A DNA stretch of 64,000 bases. It comes from Trileptium ribeirensis (Eukaryota > Nematoda > Enoplea > Enoplida > Thoracostomopsidae). Shown here piece by piece: positions 12,554 through 24,500 of the stretch; the stretch's first letter is position 1, and every line of letters starts with the position of its first letter. The notes under the pieces are model-generated. The model was not told the origin of the DNA, did no database searches, and saw nothing but the letters and a program-made list of their open reading frames with translations. The translations under genes were made by a program, and so were the position numbers. Location: positions 49,495-113,494 of the forward strand of contig JASANE010029472.1 of NCBI GenBank assembly GCA_030248225.1, given 5' to 3'.

Positions 12554-15500
12554 CTAGAAAAAACTACATGATGTTGAGGTCGGAATTTCGTAAAGAATAG
12601 ATATGTTATATACGAAATAACAAATGCCAACTGTATATTATGACCGGGCGATACCAATATATATCTGTTTTCGCCCTATGAGGTCCACAGTGGTTATTTG
12701 GGGGCACAAAGTGACGTCTCCGCAATCGGTCATTTTACCTCGTATGCATCTTAATTGACCGTCACGGCGGGACGAAATAACGCGTCATCGAAGCCGTGAT
12801 TTAAACATCAGACCTCATGGTCGAGCGTCTGACGCTCTCCAACTAAGGCATGTTCAGAAATACAGGCACATTTTTCGCGAATCGTTAGTATTTTGCGAAA
12901 TTTGACAGCTGTTAATTCGCTATTCGAGAAAAATTTGCGTTTATTTCTGAACATGACTGTATGCCCTGCACACTTTAATAAATGTTATTTAAAGATAATG
13001 TTACTTATATAATATATCAATGTGGTGTAAAGCATCGACAAGCACTTTGGGAATTCCAAGAACGAACCGATCCATCAAAGAAAGGAAAAGGTATTAAATT
13101 AATGCATACGACTGCTTAACACCAGCCACTAGACGTTGTACATACTACCAATTTAAGAATTTTCAAAACGTACATAGTTTCAATTTTGTCGACAAAATCA
13201 TTGTATGGCGCAAAAAATTCATGAGCGTAAGATCACCCAATATGGTAGCAGCGCTTGCTATAGGAATAAATTTATTGACATTGATACCCTGAAACACAGC
13301 TACCTTGACGATTTTATATGTTGTTTGTGTATAAAAAGCAGCTTTAAGTAAAATGGGCGCCCGGTGTTGGCTGCCTTCTCCTATCCAAGACAAAAGATTA
13401 GGGATATCTTAGGCTTCCAAATGTTACAGGTCTGATTAAGTTTCGGGACAGAATATAGAGAACAGAAATAAAGTGCTTCTCTATACTTCTTCCGATGGAG
13501 AGATTGGAGTTTAAGCTTTCTTGAGCATTCATATTCCTAGCTCGTTCGTCACATTAATAGTTGAAAAAATTCTAGTCTTCGTAGTAATTATTATCCATTA
13601 CGGTCCGTCCTTCTGGTATGTTTTTTTTACGTTTACGATTTATGGCCGCACTAAACTGGTCACTCAAGTCGTAGACTTTGATATTTTAAGCCCTCTGTAT
13701 GAGCAGATTTACAGCTAATTATTTGCAGTTTTGTGTCGCCGATTTGGCGCAATTCATAACAGTTTAATGTAGATTCCACACCCGTCTCGACGGTGGTGAA
13801 GCTGTTGATTAAGGCTGAAAAGTGTACTATACATATATGAAGGAAAAAGACCACAAAGATTATAATAATTCCTTTAAAAATACAATGAATAAATGCCTCA
13901 GTTTTAAGCATATCTAACCCTTATTGACACGACAATGGTTTTTACAAAACAAAAAATATTCTTGCGGTTGGTCTGGCTGCTCTTATCTCATTGCTTGCTG
14001 CTGTTCATGCTGACAACATTACTTCCACAATATAATATTCAACCAAATTACAAGAACTACAATACTCGCAACCAAGAACAACAATTATACTCTGATATTG
14101 GATTATCGTTCTCTTAAGACCAGTCATATAGTGTTAAATAAAATTTTAAGTAACTACAGTCAAAATATCTAATACTCGGGTACTCGATACAATACCCGAC
14201 ACCGGGTTCCCGTGAAGTGCTGCTCGTGCGTAGTAATAACGGGCCGACCCATCACTAAAAGGAATGCGCAAGTATTGCGAATGCTTAACATCGGTCGCTA
14301 GACTTTTTATTACAATCTGTCGTAACATACCTTCAGCGGCATAGCGGTCCGAGCCGTCATTGACGAGAACGTTGTAGTAGGGTTGCTTCGCACCGCGCTC
14401 TAAACGTTCAACTCCCATCTGTGACTGCCAAGTCTTGGATAGGGCACAAACGCGGTCCCAGCCACGAATAACACATTTATAGTTGTATCTGACGAAATAA
14501 TTTAAGTACTGTTAATAATGTTCAAACGAATAAATTAAAAAACGGAATGTAAATGACTGACTGACGGATTGCTGTATTTTCTCCAATATGTCATTATTTT
14601 ACTCAACACCGTATTCGCCATAAATAAGAGGTGTTCGTTCGATGCTCGCTCAATGTTCGTTCTAGAAATTACAAATTATATTCGAAATCTGTTCGAATAT
14701 TGTTGCGAAGAGCTTGACATTTTTGGTGGCACTTTGGCACTTTTTTTAAATTTGTTCGAAAACTGTCCGAGAATAAGAAAGAATTTTGTTCGATGATCGT
14801 TCGTCCTATAGGTGAAAATTATTTTTGCTGATTACCATAAATTCGTGAATTGTTCGCAAATTAGTTCTTAATGTTCGCAAACAGTTATAAAATTATAAAT
14901 TTATCAAGCAAATTTCTTTCGAAAATTATGGGTACCAAACATTGGCAACCGAAGAAATCGAGTTTTGTCATAAAAGTGGCCCAAAACTGTATTTTGCGAA
15001 CCGATCAAATGCCGGCTGGGAGCTAACTGCAGGACAAACAAGATTTACTTAAATGGAACTACATTTAAAAGTACGCAGTCACCAATGACATCTACAGCCA
15101 ATTATGTTAAAACATTAGAAACGTTAATAGCGTTAAGAAGTGCATAAAATACGAACGCGAACCGTGAACGAATGTAAACGAACATTAAAAGTTCGTTCAC
15201 AAACGAATGTATATATATGCAATAGTTTTACATAAATTCTTTAAATGAACGTAAACACAAACCAACATTGTAACGTTCGTTTATAAACGAACATTGCTGC
15301 GTTCGTTTTTGTGCCCATATTTTTGTCGTGACATTAAAAGTTCGTTCACAAACGAATGTATATATATATGCAATAGTTTTGCATAAATTCTTTAAATGAA
15401 CGTAAACACAAACCAACATTGTAACGTTCGTTTATAAACGAACATTGCTGCGTTCGTTTTTGTGCCCATATTTTTGTCGTAACATTAAAAGTTCGTTCAC

Positions 15501-18500
15501 AAACGAATGTATATATATGCAATAGTTTTACATAAATTCTTTAAATGAACGTAAACACAAACCAACATTGTAACGTTCGTTTATAAACGAACATTGCTGC
15601 GTTCGTTTTTGTGCCCATATTTTTGTCGTGACTGTAGATTTATGTGGCGAGGTAAAATTAAAGTGTGCTGATGAGCAATAATGCATAGTACTATTCCGAC
15701 GTTCCGAAATCGAGGGGAAGCGGACGACCCCTATTTGACCAATTGCCACCGATTTAGGTAACTTGTCAGGCACGAAACAGCAACCCCCATCACGATCAAA
15801 CTCAAGATCTCAACATTTTTGGTCGACTTAGTGCAATGGTGAAGATGGATACTGGTTGGTAATAATTAGGCTGGTCATCAAATAAGCAAATAATGCAGCA
15901 TTTGGTGGCACAGTGACTCTTTAGACTTCGCTTTGAAGCTGTTTCGTCGACGTAGATCACCTGTTTTTTAATAAATCAAAAATTTGTTTTACTTGGGACC
16001 AATATTAATTTCAGTCCTCCTTCCCTCGGGTTCGTAGCTGATACAGAATTTCCAATTCATCTTTATGATACTCCGCTTACATCAAAGGCTATTTCGTATA
16101 ATAAAACCAACAATAATATTCTATTACAAACAATGTTACCATATCTGTACTAGACTAGCCAGATACAAATTGTACGTATTTTGCTATGTAATTTTGTTAA
16201 AATAAGTAAACATTGACCTTTTGTGCTGCATGATTTGGCCAGTGCAGTACTTCACACTTGAACTTTTGCCGCTCCTTCGCTTTGCTTTCACATTCTGAAA
16301 TTTATCCGACACTCTGATTAACTACTGCGAATTATTAAATAAAATTAAAAATTATATTCTTAATATTCCGCTATTACTAATCGTCTAACCTATTCAAATG
16401 AGGGAAAAATTCGGGAATCCCCAATCCCTCGATGTTTGCATCAGCAGCGAATAAACAAATCGCCTAGTTTTTCGGGCAGATGCCCATTATAAAGGCCTTT
16501 TAGATATCGTCCACTACACGGATCGGAGCTCAAAGCTTTTAAATAGTGCCTAACTGAAGTATGAATTTAGCCATTCTGATGATAGCACCATTGCTCCATA
16601 ACTGGAACCAGCAAGCCGCCATGGGAACTCACCTACAGCAACATCGATCGTAGGTATTAAAAAGAGTCACCCAGTTTTCAGGTTATCGCTCACTACGTCT
16701 TTTGGGCAGCGCAAACTAAATCGAATCCCCAGTTATTTCTAAAGCGGCTGCTGAGCATGCGGAATTAAGCATGTGCCGGTTTATATGATACCGTGAGTAC
16801 CAGTACCCAGCATAGCTCTGGGTTACATATCACTCTTGAACACCTACTTTATTTATGTCTGCAATTCCTGTCTCTGGCAAAAACTCGGTAGCAAACGCAC
16901 TTTCAGTTTGTGAAAACTGCGTAAATAGCGATTTGCAAAGCCGATATTAAGCTGTTTTCCGAGACTGTTTCTTTCACGGAAATTGCAGAATTGTAACACA
17001 GTGGCTGCTTTGGAAAATGGCACTGTCACTAGCATAAGCGGATCACCATCAAGGGGCCGCTGGGTGACTACCACGGCCGGTTAACAAAATGGAGACCCGG
17101 TTCCATCTCTGTTCTGTAACATACAAAATTGTAGCCCCGTTAAATCGGGTTTCAATTTAGTATTACACACGAAATCAGTATGTATCCACCGTAGCGACAC
17201 ACTGGATTGATGATTCATTGGAGGCGCAGCGCATGATTTCAAGCAATCTGGTGATGGTGATAATCATCCTTAAGCGTTTTCCGATTATTAGTTTAGCACT
17301 AGCATATTAAATTATTCTTACAGGAAACTAAAAAGAAATGCTCGACGAAACGTATTACTGGATAGAAGGCCTATAATTTTGTTAAGTCACGGTTATTGGC
17401 GGTATTAATAATTTTGTAGAGAAAAATGGTTTGCGGCTAAAAACAATAATTATGTTAATAAATTCCAAAACGTAAAATGCGGTGTAATGCGATATTTAGC
17501 ATTATAACATTTAGCGGTATTTCTGTGAAAATGTGCTTACATTAATGCATTAATGTCATGTAAGCGGAAGACTATATTTAACTTTAAATTTAGCGCGATA
17601 CTATGTACGGTCACATACAAAAGTAAGTGCATAAAAGGTAGACGAACACGAAACGTGAACAAACGTAAACGCAAATGAACGTTAGAACATTCGTTTACAA
17701 ACGAACTTTACATGTATGAGCACAAATATTTTTGATTTTCTTTACAAATGAACGTAAACGCTAACAAACGTTCGTAGTTCGAAACGAAATTTTGTTTATA
17801 AACGAACATTGTTGTGTTTGTTTTTTGTGCACTTATTTTTGTCCGTAACTGTGTGTTCACGGCCATGTGTGTGTGTATTATATATTCAAAACGATATTGG
17901 TAATCGCGTTTTCAGGCGTACATGGTCAGCAAATAACAACATAGTGACCGCGAACAGCGTTTACGCCATACTTGGAGAGAGGGATTATCCCTCCTGAGGC
18001 GCGGCTCCCCTACTCCGGGGCCTCGCCGATTCCCCCACTTTCAGGGCCGCGCCGATTTACGCAGACGCTCCGCCTCTCTTCTCCTGTGGCGAAGGCGCCC
18101 GAGAAATTTTAGCCAACTATAGCAAAAAATGAGGAAAAATTTTGAGTCCGAGAAATTTCGAAAATTTACCTCCGCCGATCAGTCGACCAGCTATAGTACC
18201 GTACCAGCCGAGCTGGGGGTCAGCTGGTACGGTACTATAGACGGTAACGGACAAACATGCGTGCATAAAAACGAACGCGAAACGAGAACGAATGTTAACG
18301 CAAATGAGCGTTAGAACGTCCGTTTGCAAGCGAACGTAAGCAAACTTTGACGTATTTTGGAACGGTTTTTGCATTATGAACGAACGAAAACGCAAACAAA
18401 CGTTGTAACGTTTGTATCAGCGTTGCAACCGGGTCACTGAAATGTGACCCGGTGACCCGGCCCAACAGTTTGTATATGAATTACACTATTTTAAAAAATT

Positions 18501-21500
18501 TGGTTTTATTGCAGGTGTGGTGAAATTTCTGTATGCGTGGTATTTCTTTGACGACTGATCCAACAATACTCACATTATAACTAAATTAGGTTTTTCGCCA
18601 GTGTGTCATTGAGACACACTGCCCAGACTGCACGACGAGGACGTGACCCAAATAGCAGTCCACCCCTTCCCTGTGCCCACCAACCTCCTGCAGTGAGTGT
18701 AGGGAAATAACTCTGTACTTTAGGCAAAAACAAGATAATTCACAGCCACACATAACCCTAAACCACACTTAAAAACTAAGTACTTTCTGCACAATCACCA
18801 ATAATTTTCACACCCATTATGGTCAATGTAAATTTTTGTAGCTTAACTAAAATTCTTCGGTTCAATCTGAAATCCTACATTTACATCAAGACCTATTGCT
18901 ATACACACCCATCCAAAAGCTTAGCCAGATTTTTAAAGGATTTGAATATAGGCCCAAATCTGCTGTCAATGTTGAAATCATACGGATGCCATATGAGTCG
19001 CTTAAATTTCTGCCGACACTGAATGATTTGTATAGTCGACCTGTTGACAAAGTTAAGCACCCACCTAACAAAATATCTTTAAACCTATACTGTACTTGAT
19101 TGTAGTTCCAATTCAAAATTCTTTTCCTTCTTACACTTCCTGCTGCTTCGCTTTTCAAGGAACAAAACAGTACAAAAACATGACTATCTATCACACAGAA
19201 ATGCATAAAAAAACCACAAGAAACAATAAAAAACTAAAGATATTTTATAGTTAATATATACAAATTTACACGAAAGAGATTCATGATCTGTTCGATATAC
19301 GAATTGCAAGCATTTTAATGAATGAAACCTTGCTTCAATGCGTGCCAAACAACCATCGACGCTTCTACGGTTTCAGGCTTTAACCTTGATCTATCTTTGC
19401 GCGTAATTCGGCCTCCAGCCGAGAAGTGCCTCTCCGATTCCGCCGATGTGGCTTGGATAACCAATATGGATTTTGCTGCTTGAGCAAGATAATGGAACCG
19501 GAATTTTTGCTCTCCCCACCATGACAACGGATCAAAATGCGCACCGTTTCCAAAAGGTCCGGTAAGTGACTCATATCTTGCCATTTCCGCTTTTACTAGT
19601 TGATCCTGCTCTGTTTCTGATGACGGTTGTCGCGATGTGGACGGCATTTGCGAAGATGTTCGAAATTCTGCAAATATATCTTTTCTGGAAATTTTGACGG
19701 GTGTCGCGTGCTCCTCGGTTTCTGAGAATTCGACAACTTCCGCATCAGCAGGTTTCAATTTAGCATATGCTTTAACGCACTCGATAGCATCATTACGAAA
19801 CAGGATTTTATCCTGAATTACATCGGTAAACAAAAAATCTCGCAAGGAAGGATCTAAAAACGTCGCGGCAAAATGAATTCTGATGATACTTGCCCATACC
19901 TTTGATTCCAAAAATTTCAACAACTGTCTCTTCAATACTCTGATTTCTGGACTGTCATTATGGTTTTGGACAGACCACTGGTTACTCATCAAGTAATAAG
20001 ATGGAAGTACATAATTGAGGGTGCATGTTGTACCATGTTCAAGCGTGTCGAACGCCGCTTCGGCAATACTTAGGACCGCATGAACATCTTCAATAAGTTT
20101 GTGGTCAACATCGTTTAGCAGTCCTTCTTTTTTTCGTTCTCTCAAGTTTTTGGCCAGTTCTTCTGATTCATCCTTTATATTGTGAATGATTGATGCAAAC
20201 ATTTTGATGAGAGCCCTCCAGGGACGCGTCGCTCCTCCTTGTTTTAAAGTAATGGACAATTTGCTTTGAATGTTTGTTGTCTTTTTGACAAAATGAACCA
20301 ATTTTCGGCAAGACTCATCCAGATTTTCCAACTCTGGACATTCCGCTTTTGCAGCTCCCCAGGCTTTGTCAATTGCAGTGTGAAGCCGGTGACATGCACA
20401 ATCAATACGTACTCTTTGTTCAGTCGCTGCCACGATGTTTGCTCCCTTGTCGGTGGTTACGGGGATATTCTGTGGCACTAAATGTGCCTTCAAAAGACTT
20501 TGATCAATTGCTTTTCCGATGTTGATCGCTGTCTTTGATGATTCAAATACTTTGCAACACCACATTCCACTTTTCAGCATCCATTTACTTCTATCGTCAT
20601 CTGATTCCTCAACCCAAAAAATCGTAACCTCCAGATAACTGTTCTGAACATTTGCGTCAGACCAGAGATCAGTAACAAACGACACCGCATTAAATTCAGC
20701 TGTTTTTTTATTTTTTCTATAATGACAGCTTCAGCTTCATCTTTCATTTTCATGATTTCTTTCGGAATCGTCATTCGACCGAAAAGAATATCTTTTGCAT
20801 CAGCATTTTGATATTGGGACCCAATGTTAATCATTAACTGTGCGAACTGGACGAAATTGGTGTTATCCATAATATTAAAAGGCAAAAAACAACCGCTGAC
20901 CAGTTTCGCTTGAGACCTTTTCACCTGTTGTTTCACTGATTCGGAATATTTTTTCATGACAGGTTTGCAGAAAGACTGAATTCCTTTTGTTGTACTTTTG
21001 GCCGAAGCTGAACACGTCTTCATATGATCTTTCATATTTTTTGTTCCATAATCCGTAACTCTTCCCGCTTCGTCTTTTTTCTTGAAGAACAGACATAAGC
21101 GGCATCTTGAACAGCAAGCGACGCCGAAAATTGGTTTGTCCTGGTTATCACAGACTCTTCGAAACACGTCCCAAACGTCGCTTTTTCCGTGAAATAATAC
21201 CAATTTATAGCTTCCATTTTTAACATTTTCCGACACAAAATTAATATCTATATCAACGTGCTCCATTATAAAACCCTATAAATATAGTAATCGCTATTAT
21301 ATAAAGCATAAAGCAGATCATATTTGCAGGTTAATCTGGCGCACGCCTACACGATGACATGCAATTTTTGGCTTTAAGGTCTGAACTTTAAATCACAGGG
21401 ATATCATAAGTTTCTCGGCCCTCTAAGACATGGTAGAAAAATTTCCAATATTGGGTCGAGAAATCACAGGACACCTACCCCCCGTAACATTCCGGTTAAA

Positions 21501-24500
21501 TCGACCATTCGATTCGAATGAGCCCATGACTAAAATCGGTTAAGTTGTTGCCGATTTATGGCCGAACACACACAGAAACGGAATTTAAAAGCTTTCACCC
21601 TGTAACAGCACAATCTTCGCTTCGTTTCATTACAGTCTCAAACACACACAGACGGAATTTAAAAGCTTTCACCCTGTAACAGCACAATCTTCGCTTCGTT
21701 TCACTACGCTCTTAACATACACAGAAACGGAATTTAAAAGCTTTCACCCTGTTACAGCACAATCTTCGCTTCGTTTCACTAGGCTCTCAATAACTTAAAT
21801 AGTGCATGTTCTGTCTGAAAACTGTACGCTTTATGCTTAGGCTTAAGCTTCTTGCTTTGAGTAAGGCTTAAGTTTGGATTCAGTGAAATATTTCCATGCA
21901 TTATAAGTAGCAAAATTGGGCTTTACGCGTGACCATTGAAAACATTGAATGCAGTTAGAATTTTTAGACGATTTTTGTCGACACCAAACGATTTTGTTAT
22001 TCATAAACAAAACTGGCGATAGGAAACTATCGTTATAAAATATTTTGCTCTAACATCAAAACATATGAAATAACTTCCTGAAGATTATCACAAAATAACA
22101 GTATTTTACACACAAAAAAGATAAAAAATCATGTACTTCCAATTTTCAAATCGATTATAGTGTGTTTTCCTCTGTGTTTGTATAATAATAAATGAGATAA
22201 AAGTACAACGCTCTAGAGACACAATGTATAGGCAGTTTTGTGTTGTGAGAATATTATTGCTGCCCTATACACATCTGCACCCAGCCATACGCATTTAGTT
22301 TTCGTTGAAATCTGCAAGTAAATTGTAGCGGCGTGGGAAAGTTTGAATTCATTTATGCAAATAATAAAAATATAAAATTATAAAATATAAAAAATTTTAT
22401 AAACAAACCAAAATAACAAAGTGCAAATCGTCGACACCGACGTGGTTACAAAATGCTACGATGCGATCACAAATATATTAATACAACTACTCCATTTCAG
22501 CAATACAAAATGAATTTGCCTGACTAACAATACCGGGTCAATACCAGGTCAGAGGTAGTGACCCGGTGACCCGGTCGATGGTGTGACTCGGTGACCCGGT
22601 CCAAAATGGCCACTGGGTCGACCCGGTGACCCGGTACCCACTTGCATCGCTGGTTCGTAAATACACGAACGTTGTTGCTTTCGTTTTTTATGCACTTATT
22701 TCTCTCCGTGACTGTACATGGTTTATGTGGATAGTCTATTGCGACCACCTCACACTGAAATCAACTTAGATAAAGTCGCTACGAGGAACTAGACTATTTC
22801 AAAATGAAATGGCGAAAAACAAAGGGCAAATTATAGACGGCACTAACTGAAAATAATACATCCAGAAACAAAGAAGCCTGTTTACCTAATGGTTGATAGT
22901 ATCTGCTTAAGACGTATATGAATACAAAAGAACCACCAAATTTTACATCGCTGCTGGCTACATTGAATATAGAGCTACGTCAAGTTGGATCTGTCTAAAA
23001 TAAGTTCAAACGATTGCCGATCAAAACTTACAAAAACAAAATAGTCTATTTATAGCCAAAAAATCTTATAACAAATCAAAACCGGACGCCCGCACCGGAA
23101 ATGCCAAAAGCCGCTAGCTTAAAACCGTCAAACGCCTGACTGAAAATAAGCTACTATAAGTAGAAACATTAATCTGGTTTTCATGGTAGGTACAAACTAC
23201 ATATATATACATAATATAAATAAAAAACATTTTACCCAGGGTGTCCGCGGGTCCAGCACCCCAGAATTCAAAAAGATTCACGGAGAATTAAGGAGCATTT
23301 TGGAAAAATTCAAGGAGATATTTCTATAGCATATCATCAACCGTATAGTTGACATGATCTTTCAATGCAAATAATGTTGACAAATAATATCGGGTAACAA
23401 CAGCATTTGTTTGGGCATCCCAGTAACGGGCAGCAATATCCATTTGTCCACGTTGTGATATTCTGTTTAAAGCCTTATCGAACAGAATTACGAAAATGAC
23501 ACACTGTGTAACCTGCGAAACAAGACGGTCTTGAAAAAAGGGAGCCAATCCAAACACAAAAGTGTATCCAATTTTGTCGCGACCAATCCAAAAGATTTTG
23601 GCTATGTCGCCGTCGCGAAACAGAACTGAAAATATGGAACCAATACCATCACTACACCTGTAAGACAGACGACTGCTTACTTCCCTAAGACACCAAAGTA
23701 TCTCAGCCCTGGTTACATAATTGGAAATCCGTAAGCTTCCTAGTGATGCCTGGGCGGAAGTTTTAGCAACGGACTCTTGCAGAGGCGCTGCTGTTTTTGG
23801 GAATCAGTGCTTCATGACAGAAGAGTGGCTATATAAGGTTGACAAGAAACTATGTGCAGTGAGTCCTTATGTTTCTGCGATTCTGAAGACATTGCACAAT
23901 TATTTTGCAGCTGTCATGCAACACAAAATTCAAGGAGATGGAACACAAAATTCAAGGAGCTTAAAGGGGCCGTAACCAAATTCAAGGAGATCCAAGAAGG
24001 TTTTCCTGATTCCAAGGAGAATCCATGGGAATCAAGGAGATTCAAGGAGCGCGGACACCCAGTTTACCGTCAAGTCTTGCTCGAGCCGTTTATTTTCCTG
24101 CTGAAGTCGCTCTTTTGCCATTTCGCCCAACGCATCGCGGCCATGAAATTCAAACAACCCGGATATAAGTTCTATACTCTGAAACAATACAAAGTATGTA
24201 TGTACTAACGAGATTGTTTCATGTTTACAATTACTAAAATATCTATAATCAGCATTCGGTAGTTCGGTATTTAGAAATTGGGGTGCTGCCCACTACTGAT
24301 GCACCTAAACAACCACCAGCCATAATAATGTTGGTACGTGGTCCCAGCTAGCTCACAACGAACTGCTATGATTAAGACATTACAACAAATGGAATAGAAT
24401 CTAACGAGATTGTTTCATGTTTACAATTACTAAAATATCTATAATCAGCATTCGGTAGTTCGGTATTTAGAAATTGGGGTGCTGCCCACTACCGACGCAC

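Larger units (their letters stand above)
18418..22652 (-). mobile_element. hAT transposon, near full length
   Basis: The element is about 4.2 kb. Ends are CAGCGTTGCAACCGGGTCAC (left) and, reversed, CAGCGATGCAAGTGGGTAC (right), a typical hAT tip. Flanks GTTTGTAT and GTTCGTAA match at 6 of 8 bases, consistent with an aged 8-bp target duplication. GTGACCCGGT-type words are repeated next to both ends (18430-18460 and 22555-22640) and may be transposase-binding sites. It encodes one transposase on the minus strand and contains a small 74-75 bp tandem array. Confidence 0.88.
18239..22711. mobile_element. mariner-like MITE (family 1) split by a hAT transposon
   Basis: The left part (18239-18417, with acggtaacggacaaacat and gtgcataaaaacgaacgcga) and the right part (22653-22711, ending gtgactgta) are the two halves of one family 1 element. 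The hAT at 18418-22652 lies between them, so the MITE was there first. Confidence 0.75.

Noticed and set aside
14146..14330. C-terminal extension of FBXO21 in the open frame past exon 6
   Set aside because: A consensus donor (GTATGT) follows RYAAE exactly where homology jumps to the exon at 12363-12553, so these codons are intronic.
15182..15633. CRISPR-like repeat array
   Set aside because: Units are adjacent copies of a whole 150-bp segment with no short repeat/unique spacer pattern, in a eukaryotic MITE.
15228..15773. 63- and 81-codon minus-strand frames with the same ending
   Set aside because: They are translations of the triplicated MITE segment.
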